Under the pieces are notes generated by a model. That model did not search any database and was not told the origin of the DNA. It saw nothing but the letters and a program-made list of their open reading frames with translations. Both the position numbers and the translations under genes were made by a program. Source: SAR324 cluster bacterium (GTDB lineage Bacteria; SAR324; XYD2-FULL-50-16). From it: a stretch of DNA of 64,000 bases. Where the stretch lies: positions 1 to 64,000 of the forward strand of contig JANQGX010000010.1 in NCBI GenBank assembly GCA_028282885.1, in the 5' to 3' direction. Positions 36,882 to 45,167 of the stretch are shown here, one piece after another (position 1 is the first letter of the stretch; each line of letters opens with the position of its first letter).

Positions 36882-38330
36882 TTAATTTTTAACCACTAGT
36901 TTTTCAGTGACCAATAGCCTAATTTCCTGAAATTGCTTGGGCTTTACCAATACAAACAGCCCCATATACATAAACACCCCTGATACAACCTGCAGAACCA
37001 GCAACGCTACTTTTGATTCGATGTTCAGATAGAGTCCTTGCGCATAAACAATCGATCCCATAACCAGCGAAATACATAGATATGGAAGTAAATCTATTAT
37101 TTGTTCAACCGCAGTATAATTAAGGGATCTACCGGTGTGATAGCTATTCAAGTAAAATCCGATTACAGACACGATTATGCCTCCATACAACATTGCCTCT
37201 ATTCCCCAGCGATAAGTAATCATAACAGAGATTACAACAAGTGCTTTTTTTATTAACTCCAGCCTTAAATATATATCCGAACGGCCCAAAGCTTTTAAAA
37301 CGTTCAGATTTATCATGTGAAGTGGAAGCATTGCTCCAATAACACACAACAAGCGGATATAAGGGATACTAGGAGTCCATTTAGGAGTAAGAACCACATT
37401 GACGAAATTATCTGCAACAACAGCTAGTCCTGTCATTACAGGGAAAACTATCAATACAAGGGTTGATAATGCTTTTTTGATACTTTCTCGCAGCAGGTAC
37501 TTTTCAGATTGAATTGACGAAAAAACCGGAAATGCCACACGGCTTACAATTGTGTTAATGTTTTTGACTGGTATTTCCTGGAGTTTTTTTGCCTGAGTAT
37601 AGTATCCAAGCGCGGACGGGCTGTAAATCTTGCCGATTATAATGAGATAAATGTTTTCAAAGGCGGAGTTTATTATTCCGGCCATCAGTAATCTGGATCC
37701 AAAGCCAAACATATCTTTCAAGGATTCTAAGCTGAAATCAAACATTGGACGCCAGCGCGAAACCACCCAGGCTGAGAGACTCAATGCTAATGAACTAACC
37801 ATTGACTGAAACACAAGACTCCAAACCCCAAACCCATGATAGGCAAAAAAAATGCCGGTTCCACCGGAAAGAACAGTGGATAAAAACTGCACTTTAAAGA
37901 GTGACTTGAAATCAATCTTTTTAATCAGCAAAGTGATGTGAATGAATCCGAGGGAATAAAATATAATATTTAATGCCAGTACACGAATCAGTGAAATGAG
38001 AATAGGCTGGTTGTAAAAAGCTGCAATCAGTGGAGCGCAAACAAAGAGAACTCCTGCCATGAACACACCGATAAGAAAATTAAAATAAAAGACGGTACTT
38101 TCATCTATCAGTGTTGCGTTTTGCTTCTGAATTAGAGCTTGTCCGAATCCGCTCTCAACGATTTTGTTCGATATCGTTATAAACACGGCAAGCATTCCCA
38201 ATAATCCAAAATCTTCTGGTGCGAGCAATCTTGCCAATACGATTGTAACGAGAAACCGTACGGCCTGATTCGCAAAACGCTCCACTGCACTCCAGGAGAG
38301 TGCAGCAATTGTTTTTTTCTTTAATGCCAA
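36882..38330 (-). CDS. wzx: Oligosaccharide flippase (Wzx/MATE-like)
   Basis: A 482-residue inner-membrane protein with ~12-14 helices. It starts LSWSAVERFANQAVRFLVTIVLARLLAPEDFGLLGML, a characteristic opening of WzxC/polysaccharide transporter proteins. It carries GFGQALIQKQ in the first cytoplasmic loop and YTQAKKLQEIPV later. It would flip undecaprenyl-linked oligosaccharide to the periplasm. It belongs to a different export logic from wzm/wzt at 11496-13633. The paired polymerase candidate is the gene at 23670. Confidence 0.9.
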   Translation of the reverse strand: MALKKKTIAALSWSAVERFANQAVRFLVTIVLARLLAPEDFGLLGMLAVFITISNKIVESGFGQALIQKQNATLIDESTVFYFNFLIGVFMAGVLFVCAPLIAAFYNQPILISLIRVLALNIIFYSLGFIHITLLIKKIDFKSLFKVQFLSTVLSGGTGIFFAYHGFGVWSLVFQSMVSSLALSLSAWVVSRWRPMFDFSLESLKDMFGFGSRLLMAGIINSAFENIYLIIIGKIYSPSALGYYTQAKKLQEIPVKNINTIVSRVAFPVFSSIQSEKYLLRESIKKALSTLVLIVFPVMTGLAVVADNFVNVVLTPKWTPSIPYIRLLCVIGAMLPLHMINLNVLKALGRSDIYLRLELIKKALVVISVMITYRWGIEAMLYGGIIVSVIGFYLNSYHTGRSLNYTAVEQIIDLLPYLCISLVMGSIVYAQGLYLNIESKVALLVLQVVSGVFMYMGLFVLVKPKQFQEIRLLVTEKLVVKN

Positions 38331-38436
38331 TGATTTAGTTTAAGAAAGCAGCTTTGAAAACAAATTGCAGGGACTATTGATGTTCGAAGGCCAAATTTTT
38401 ATTGGGATGGGTGAATGATTCTTTTTGGAAATTCAA

Positions 38437-39468
38437 CTATTTCAAATCCGCTTCCATTATCAAGGTATCGGCTTCAATATCCCTGAGAAGGATTTTTCCA
38501 ACGAGTTGGTCAATTTTTTCCGGAGGTATCCCTGTACCCGGTCTCTTCACACCAAGATCGTCTAACTCCAGCCTATCACCTGCTTTTAAATCCCTGACAG
38601 CAATAACACTTCGTCTCATTTTGCTTCTCTGTTCCAATTCTTCCGGGAGGACTTTTCTTTGTTTCTCTCCCAATGCGACCTGAACATTGTGGCATCCCTG
38701 GACTAGAGTTGCCATAACATCGGGTTCGATTGCCATCTGGTTATCCATGCCAATTCTGCTGCGATCCAGCGTAAAGTGTTTTTCGATCAGGCAAGCACCC
38801 AAAGCAACTGCTGCGGAAGCCATCTCTGTTCCATCTGAATGGTCGGAAAAACCGATCGGATAATCAGGGAACTCTTCTCGTAAACCCAAAATATTATTTA
38901 AATGAATGGTCGATGTTTCCGGTGGGTAAATAGAAATACAATGCAGGAGGCAAATGTATTTATTCCCCGCTTTTTCAATAACATCAACTGCTTTTTTGAT
39001 CTCTTCCATGTCACCCATACCAGTTGATAGAACAATTGGTGCACCCGATTTTGCTATATATTCCAAGAAAAGATAGTTGTTCAGCTCCATCGATGCCACT
39101 TTAATATATGGGGCATTGCACCTGTTAAGGAGAAAATCCACTTCTGAATTGGAGTACGGGGTCGAAGAAAAAGCTATTCCGCATGCGTTGCTATGTGCAG
39201 CTACTTCTGCCAAATCCTCTTCTGAAAAGGAAAACTTGGTGAACATCCTTTTGGCAATTGGATTTTCATCGTAATAGGTCTTTGAATACAGGGTTTCAGC
39301 AGACCAGGATTGAAACTTCACACAGTCGCAGCCCACTTCTTTGGCTTTACTAATCATTTCTTTAGCAGTCTCTATATTACCAAAATGACTTGTATTGATT
39401 TCGGCAACTATATATGGTCTTGCGAAATCGTTGAGTTCTGTTGAATCACGCAAAATATATGGTTTCAT
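38437..39468 (-). CDS. NeuB/SpsE-family nonulosonate synthase
   Basis: A 343-residue synthase without fusion partners. Motifs: YIVAEINTSHFGNIETAKEMI, DCVKFQSW, YIKVASMELNN, VLSTGMGDMEEI, HCISIYPP, GFSDHSDG and EKHFTLDRSRIGMDNQM in the NeuB barrel. AGDRLELDDLGVKRPGTGIPP marks the C-terminal SAF domain. It would condense phosphoenolpyruvate with an amino-hexose to give a sialic-, legionaminic- or pseudaminic-type acid. It is the second NeuB homologue in the window, 30 bp downstream of the ThDP-enzyme gene. Whether the two NeuB proteins use different substrates is unknown. Confidence 0.88.
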   Translation of the reverse strand: MKPYILRDSTELNDFARPYIVAEINTSHFGNIETAKEMISKAKEVGCDCVKFQSWSAETLYSKTYYDENPIAKRMFTKFSFSEEDLAEVAAHSNACGIAFSSTPYSNSEVDFLLNRCNAPYIKVASMELNNYLFLEYIAKSGAPIVLSTGMGDMEEIKKAVDVIEKAGNKYICLLHCISIYPPETSTIHLNNILGLREEFPDYPIGFSDHSDGTEMASAAVALGACLIEKHFTLDRSRIGMDNQMAIEPDVMATLVQGCHNVQVALGEKQRKVLPEELEQRSKMRRSVIAVRDLKAGDRLELDDLGVKRPGTGIPPEKIDQLVGKILLRDIEADTLIMEADLK

Positions 39469-39497
39469 CTGCAGTCTCCTTTATTCAGGTAAGTGGT

Positions 39498-41282
39498 TTA
39501 TTGATCTATTGGGGCAACGATCATTTCTGATAAAAACAATTCTCTATCCATGTATGGCGCTTGATCTTCCAATGGCCTCAAAACAAATCTTTTATCGGCG
39601 TTTCTTGCATGAGAGCTGGCAATATAATCTTGTTTTTCAAGCCCCATTATTTCACACAGTACAGGTCCATTGTGTTCCATTACCAAAGAAAGCTTATCCT
39701 TCAGTTCCGCAGAGTTTTCAATCCTGACGTACTCAAATCCGAAACATTCTGCAACTCTGCTGAACTCCGGACAACTAACACCATCACTTGGATCGGTTCC
39801 AATTGTCCGTGAACGAAAAAGTTCAACTTGTCTTCTGCGAATGACAGCATAGGCATTGTTGTTGATAACAATTATTTTTGCAGGAATCTTCTGATACCTT
39901 ATTGTTTCAAGCTCCTGCAGATTCATCATTATTGATCCATCACCTACAACAGCTATAACTGGACGCTTGGCAGCATAATGGGCACCAACCAGCCCTGGAA
40001 GGGCAAATCCCATGGATCCCTGTGATGCGGGATGAATACACCTTTGATCTTCCTTGAAGCTTATGTTCGTGGGAAGAATCAGTTCAACCAGTCCGGAATC
40101 ACTTAGAAAAACCGATTTTTCTGGAAGGGTTTTGGATAAGCATTCTGCCAAATAATAAAGATCAACTTTTTCAGATGTCTTACGAACCTCTTCACACTTC
40201 GGGAATAACTGCTTCCAGTGAAGACATTTTTCCTGCCATGTTTTACTGGCTCCCCTCAAACTCTCCTTATTTAATCGGTGAAGGAATTTCTTGACATCAG
40301 ATGTAATCAATCTATCGATTTGCACCATACCCTTGGAATGTTCGACAGGGTCAATATCAACCACTATGATTTTTGCCTCTCGAGCAAATTTTTCAAATTC
40401 CGTACCTACAGTCATCGGGTTTAGTCTGCAGCCCAACACCAGAAGAAGATCTGAGTTTTGCAAAGTAAAGTTCCCTGCTCTTGAACATCCCATGGCGCCA
40501 ACTGATCCAATAGAAAGATCAAAACTGGTTCCATATGCATCTGGCGCAGAGTTGGCATAAGTAACCGGAATTGGATACGATTTTAGAAATTCCTCAAGCT
40601 CTTGAACAGCGTCTGCTGATTGAACCCCACTTCCAAGTAGCAACACGGGTCGTTCGCATTCCTGAAGTCTATTCTTTACATATGTGATATCTTCTTGATC
40701 CGGTTCGTTTTCCGTTTCATTTTCTGATTTGTAATGTTCAAGTTTTTCAGGATCAATTCTCATGTTCTGAACATCCAGAGGTACATCTATCCAAACAGGA
40801 CCTTTTCTACCTGTCTGGGCCAAATGCAGTGCCTTATCCAATTCGAATGCGATCTGGTTTGGATCCGTAATCATTACGGCGTATTTTGTGATTGATTCAA
40901 CAATTGGGATAATATCAGCCTCTTGTTGTCCAAAAGTACGAAGGGGGATTCCTGTAAAACGCGAAGTCTCGTTAAGCTTGTTTTGACCGGAAATAAAGAC
41001 ACATGGTATCCCATCCTGCCAGGCGTTAAGCACACCAGTAATGGTATTTGTTCCAGCACAACCAGTAGATACAAGGCATGCACCCGGTTTTCCGGTATAC
41101 TGGGAATAAGCAACTGCAGCAAAAGCTGAAGATTGCTCATGGTGCAGGGAAACTCCTTTCAGTTCTTCGTTTGCTGCTACCGCATCAGAAAGGAACAATG
41201 CTCCACGACCTGTAACCATGAACACATGTTCCACACCGGCCGCATTTAGCCTTTTAAAAATGTAATCTGCAAGTCGAATCAT
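39498..41282 (-). CDS. Thiamine-diphosphate-dependent enzyme, acetolactate-synthase-like
   Basis: A 594-residue ThDP enzyme with three domains. The N-terminal Pyr domain has VTGRGALFLSDAV, the catalytic Glu in HHEQSSAFAA (~E49) and LVSTGCAGTN. The central domain has VLLLGSGVQSADA. The C-terminal PP domain has ASQGSMGFALPGLVGA and the cofactor motif VGDGSIMMNL...INNNAYAVI. Known relatives in sugar loci include YerE, which attaches a two-carbon unit to a 4-keto sugar, and simple decarboxylases. It is tightly linked to the NeuB gene. It may form a C-C bond on a keto sugar or on the aldehyde made by the LuxC-like reductase, which is speculative. Confidence 0.82.
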   Translation of the reverse strand: MIRLADYIFKRLNAAGVEHVFMVTGRGALFLSDAVAANEELKGVSLHHEQSSAFAAVAYSQYTGKPGACLVSTGCAGTNTITGVLNAWQDGIPCVFISGQNKLNETSRFTGIPLRTFGQQEADIIPIVESITKYAVMITDPNQIAFELDKALHLAQTGRKGPVWIDVPLDVQNMRIDPEKLEHYKSENETENEPDQEDITYVKNRLQECERPVLLLGSGVQSADAVQELEEFLKSYPIPVTYANSAPDAYGTSFDLSIGSVGAMGCSRAGNFTLQNSDLLLVLGCRLNPMTVGTEFEKFAREAKIIVVDIDPVEHSKGMVQIDRLITSDVKKFLHRLNKESLRGASKTWQEKCLHWKQLFPKCEEVRKTSEKVDLYYLAECLSKTLPEKSVFLSDSGLVELILPTNISFKEDQRCIHPASQGSMGFALPGLVGAHYAAKRPVIAVVGDGSIMMNLQELETIRYQKIPAKIIVINNNAYAVIRRRQVELFRSRTIGTDPSDGVSCPEFSRVAECFGFEYVRIENSAELKDKLSLVMEHNGPVLCEIMGLEKQDYIASSHARNADKRFVLRPLEDQAPYMDRELFLSEMIVAPIDQ

Positions 41283-41389
41283 TGGGCCTTACCTTGAAAT
41301 ACTAAATACCATTTAAAGAATCTGTTTCGGATGCATTCAGATCTGGGCTTAAAAGATGACAACTAAAACTACATCGACATACTATTCGA

Positions 41390-42736
41390 CTAAACGTGAG
41401 AATCAACAAGCGTGACTATTTTCTTTGCATGATCAATCGCCATATCATTCTTTAATACCTCATTCATTCCTCTTTCAGCGATTATATCGAGTTGACTGAG
41501 ATCGTTTAGTGCCGCCTCTAGCTTACTTTTCAGCAATCCATCCTTGAAATCGTAAAACAGAATATCAAACCCATCTTTAAACCGTTCTAAAAGATACGGA
41601 GTCTCATTAGTTGCTACGACAGCTCCGTTTGCCATGGCTGCAGGGATTTTTTCATGAGCGCCGGAAATCTGAGATTGTGTATTAATAACAATTTTCGCTT
41701 CTGCCATCATTCTGGTCACTTCTGTCCATGGCTGAAAGGGAAGACATTTAACATTAGGACCAAATTCGTCTGCGATTTCCTCAGGTTTGTTTGTTACAAT
41801 GCTCACGTTAATGTTAGACGAAACGTTTTTAATCTCCTCAATTACTCGCATCCGCCTTTTTGTTCTTACATAATGTGATACTCCCCAAATCCAATTCAAA
41901 TACCAAGGTTCAACGCTAGATTCAATTCCCGGGAGAATTTTTTGAAGCAACGAGCTTTTCTTGATCTCATTGCAGATAATATCATACGTGGAAACATCAG
42001 TTGCTAAGAGCGCCTTTTGAACAGTCTTTTTGTATAGTGCTGCTTGAAGTAACTTCTTAATTAAAAATTCAGTTGAAAAACTCCCTATGGTTTTTGATGC
42101 TCTGTTTTTCAACCTTCGCAACAGATCCTTGTCTTTAATTAATCCCTTAACCCTCGTATTCAACCGCTTATTGAACTCTGACGTGTTTTTCTTTGTATAG
42201 GCCTTTTTTGATGTCAATCGACCGACAAACAGAATGTCAATTGGTCGGTTGTTCATTTCTTTCAAAGTTCGATCTGTACCTGCTAATTCAATGTGATCAA
42301 ATATCGGATTGTTTATTGGCTTGACTGTAACAGCCTTTCCACAGATATTTCTGATAATGCTAAGTTGAGACCCATCGGCTGTTAGTATTATCGTTCCAGG
42401 CTGTAGTTTCTTAAGAATACCAACTTTATTCAATGGGGTGTCAATTATGCTGACAAAACAGGTAGACTTCAAATCACCTTTCTCCTGTACATCTGCATTG
42501 CGTCGTGTAAAATATTTCCACCCATTAAGATTGTGTGAAAAGACAAAGAAGATATCCTCATTTTCAATTATGTTTCTAAGCTCTGCCTCTATATTATCTT
42601 CATTGATATTCAGAAATTCAGTTTTAAATCCAAACTCTTGAAATAAAGCCTGCATTGTCTGCAAATAGAACTTTGGATTTACATCCTCAAAAGTTGAAAG
42701 AATTAGAATTGTTTTATTACGCTTTGAGGCCTGCAT
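41390..42736 (-). CDS. CgeB-like (DUF3880-type) glycosyltransferase
   Basis: A 448-residue GT-B-fold protein. The C-terminal part matches the CgeB/Glyco_trans_1_2 group: MMAEAKIVINTQSQISGAHEKIPAAMANGAVVATNETPYLLERF, followed by ILFYDFKDGLLKSKLEAAL. The N-terminus has KTILILSTFEDVNPKFYLQTM and an IFFVFSHNLNGWKYF core. These retaining-type GTs are common in surface- and spore-glycan loci; donors are mostly unknown. It sits between the LuxC-like gene and the ThDP gene, so it may use the product of the acyl/sugar genes upstream. Confidence 0.72.
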   Translation of the reverse strand: MQASKRNKTILILSTFEDVNPKFYLQTMQALFQEFGFKTEFLNINEDNIEAELRNIIENEDIFFVFSHNLNGWKYFTRRNADVQEKGDLKSTCFVSIIDTPLNKVGILKKLQPGTIILTADGSQLSIIRNICGKAVTVKPINNPIFDHIELAGTDRTLKEMNNRPIDILFVGRLTSKKAYTKKNTSEFNKRLNTRVKGLIKDKDLLRRLKNRASKTIGSFSTEFLIKKLLQAALYKKTVQKALLATDVSTYDIICNEIKKSSLLQKILPGIESSVEPWYLNWIWGVSHYVRTKRRMRVIEEIKNVSSNINVSIVTNKPEEIADEFGPNVKCLPFQPWTEVTRMMAEAKIVINTQSQISGAHEKIPAAMANGAVVATNETPYLLERFKDGFDILFYDFKDGLLKSKLEAALNDLSQLDIIAERGMNEVLKNDMAIDHAKKIVTLVDSHV

Positions 42737-42868
42737 GAATCACCGTGAGCAATCATCTTTCTCTAATTGGAGTTGGGGGCGAAAGTGGTATTAAGTAGCT
42801 AAAATGAGCAGTTCGAGATCAATCGATGAGTTTTGAAAGGACAGCTCTACTGACAAGAAAAACGGAAG

Positions 42869-44068
42869 CTAGTGAACATCAACAACTCGAGACAAACTTC
42901 TTATCACATCAATACCATCCCAAATTAGTCCGATATCAAGCGCTTTACCTATCGGAACAATGCGGTCAATTCCCAGCAGACGATTTTTTAACACAAAATC
43001 GACCAATAGCTGCTTATCAACTCCGTAATATGTAAGCGTTTGATATTTTTTGTTTACGATATGTGATATCTCATTGATGTCATTTGCATCATATTCAAAG
43101 AAATATCCGCATTTGCCGCGAAACGTATCTATATTGGCTGGTAATTCTTTTATAGTTTGTCTGTATAGATAATTTTTATATCTGTCTAAACTTGATATCT
43201 CCTCCAAAGCTATGGCGTTTTGACATAGCAGCGTATATTTGTCCACTGAGTTGATGGCTTCCAAATCATATTTTTTTGTAACAATGTCATTTACGGCATC
43301 CCAGAACTTTTTCTTTGTTTCAGTTTTATGATGCCCAGCCCAGACGACTAAATGGGGGGAAGAACAAGCATTTTGGTCCATTAGATACGTATCATTGTAA
43401 AATCCCTCAGCTAGTTGGATTAGCTTTATTTGATCCAGGTCGGCAATTGACTCGGAATCGATTACACAAAACGAATATCGGTCAGCAAAAGAGATATCTG
43501 TGCCTCGCACAGGGATCGGGAAACTACGAATTTTCCTTATTGTATCATCGCCTCCCCATATTACTCGTGCATCACAATTAGAAGACAAATCCTCTGTAAT
43601 AGTGTCGTTATACTCATAACGAATCACCGAAATCATGTTCCGAATATCTTGATATTTCTTGTTCGCCAGTACTTTATTTATTGCACTACAGATAACATCT
43701 ACCTGCGGAAAAAGCCTGAAAGGAACACGTACCACATTTGCATTGCCTGAAAGAAGTCCAAATACAAGGGAATAGGCAAAGTTGATTGGTACATTCGATG
43801 GAGCTATATGGAATACTATCCCTAGCCCTATCCGAGAATCTAAATCAGTGTATATTGATTTTATTTTGGTAATATTTGCTTTTCGACACCAAAATGCAAA
43901 AGCCATTATCTCCGGATAGGTCTTACTTTCCGGTAGCACATTAAGAATCGAGGAAAGATCAGCTAAAAAATCGCAACATTGGTCATCAAAAGGCATCAAA
44001 GGCTTAATCAAATCGGGTTGGGTTCCGATAAGTACCTCAATGTTGTTGTCATCATGAAAAGGTATCAC
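42869..44068 (-). CDS. LuxC-family acyl-CoA/acyl-protein reductase
   Basis: A 399-residue NAD(P)H-dependent acyl reductase that makes a fatty aldehyde from an enzyme-bound acyl group. Motifs of the LuxC/acyl-CoA reductase family: VFHIAPSNVPINFAYSL, GLLSGNANVVRVP, VIWGGDDTIRKIR, YLMDQNACSSPHLVV with the nucleophilic Cys at ~235, and GKALDIGLIWDGIDVIRS near the end. In luminescent bacteria LuxC works with LuxE; here the LuxE-like gene overlaps it by 17 bp, so they are probably co-translated. The sugar setting suggests the aldehyde or acyl group ends on a glycan, which is an inference. Confidence 0.9.
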   Translation of the reverse strand: MIPFHDDNNIEVLIGTQPDLIKPLMPFDDQCCDFLADLSSILNVLPESKTYPEIMAFAFWCRKANITKIKSIYTDLDSRIGLGIVFHIAPSNVPINFAYSLVFGLLSGNANVVRVPFRLFPQVDVICSAINKVLANKKYQDIRNMISVIRYEYNDTITEDLSSNCDARVIWGGDDTIRKIRSFPIPVRGTDISFADRYSFCVIDSESIADLDQIKLIQLAEGFYNDTYLMDQNACSSPHLVVWAGHHKTETKKKFWDAVNDIVTKKYDLEAINSVDKYTLLCQNAIALEEISSLDRYKNYLYRQTIKELPANIDTFRGKCGYFFEYDANDINEISHIVNKKYQTLTYYGVDKQLLVDFVLKNRLLGIDRIVPIGKALDIGLIWDGIDVIRSLSRVVDVH

Positions 44069-45128
44069 TGCAACCTCTTATTTCAGCTTTTTTAATACGT
44101 CCATGGATTTTGAAATAACTGCCGGTTCGGCCACATTGGCAGTCATCAATACCAACTATTTCACCTGTGTCCTCTGACAATATGATGTGCCCGGGGTAGC
44201 TGGAAGGAATTATGGAAATAAGCTCAATTAATCCAACTTCCCCAATGTCACAAACGGAAAAATCGCCGTGACGTCTCATTTTAACATCGGAATATGCTGA
44301 GCTATGTAAATATCCAGCTTCACACTCCATAAATATGGATCCTGTTTGTTCGACCATGCCATAATAGTTGTGAACTCGCTGAATTCCACATACATTCTGA
44401 AGATTTTTTTTAAATGTCGAGTTATCAACCTCTTCAGCAGCTAGTTTCTTCCATCCACCTCCATGAATCAGTATTCCTTTGTCGAGACCTAGTTTTTTAT
44501 TCAGTTTTACCAGTTCTTTGTAAAAGAGCTCCCAGATCATATAGGTAAATCCGAATATCAAAATATCCTTATCTTTGTGTTTTGTGCTGAAAGCTTCAAT
44601 TGCTTCGATGTCCAGATTCATCTCCTTATCCAGGGCGTATGTTACATCAAAGCCATGGAGCGAAAATCCCAAAATGCCTGCCCCTCTGGCAGAAAACAAG
44701 TTTCTGTCTTTCACAACTTCTTTCGTATCGATAACCAGCATCGGTAGTCGCTTTTTACCGATAAACTCTGATGTGATTTTGGCAAGAGCCTTTGTCTGTC
44801 TTGAAGCCGTTTCGCTATCCAGGAAAATTTTTGAAACCTTTTGTCCCGAAGTTCCGGATGACATCATCGTTTTAACAACTTTTGACCTGTCAACGCTGAC
44901 CAACTCATATTCTTTAAACAATCGAACCGGTATTGGGGGAATATCATCTATTGTGTGTGTTTTTTTGGTATCGTATCCCAATGTATCTAGAATTCTTCGA
45001 TATTGGGGACAATTGGAATAATGATGATTGGTTAGATTGAAGAAAATATCTTCGTATATCGCATCTTTTTCCTGACTAGAAATCGAGTAGGGAGATCTAT
45101 TGAGTATCGATACAATGCTGTCCATCAT
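44052..45128 (-). CDS. LuxE-family acyl-protein synthetase/acyl-transferase
   Basis: A 358-residue adenylate-forming protein that activates a fatty acid as acyl-AMP and passes it to a protein cysteine, normally of LuxC. The glycine-rich nucleotide motif is MMSSGTSGQKVSKIF, with PIPVRLFKEYELVS at the start of the domain and HNYYGMVEQTGSIF as the A5-like motif. CQCGRTGSYFKIHGR lies near the C-terminus. It lacks the full C-terminal subdomain of ANL ligases, as in the LuxE group. It overlaps luxC-like by 17 bp and is 40 bp from the ANL ligase gene. Confidence 0.9.
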   Translation of the reverse strand: MMDSIVSILNRSPYSISSQEKDAIYEDIFFNLTNHHYSNCPQYRRILDTLGYDTKKTHTIDDIPPIPVRLFKEYELVSVDRSKVVKTMMSSGTSGQKVSKIFLDSETASRQTKALAKITSEFIGKKRLPMLVIDTKEVVKDRNLFSARGAGILGFSLHGFDVTYALDKEMNLDIEAIEAFSTKHKDKDILIFGFTYMIWELFYKELVKLNKKLGLDKGILIHGGGWKKLAAEEVDNSTFKKNLQNVCGIQRVHNYYGMVEQTGSIFMECEAGYLHSSAYSDVKMRRHGDFSVCDIGEVGLIELISIIPSSYPGHIILSEDTGEIVGIDDCQCGRTGSYFKIHGRIKKAEIRGCSDTFS

Positions 45129-45167
45129 TTGATAAATCCACTTTTAGAGTATTTACGTTGAAAGAGC

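Noticed and set aside
44575..45021. Plus-strand open frame of 148 codons antisense to the LuxE-like gene
   Set aside because: The minus strand encodes clear LuxE motifs over the same bases; the plus frame shows only low-complexity Ser-rich sequence.
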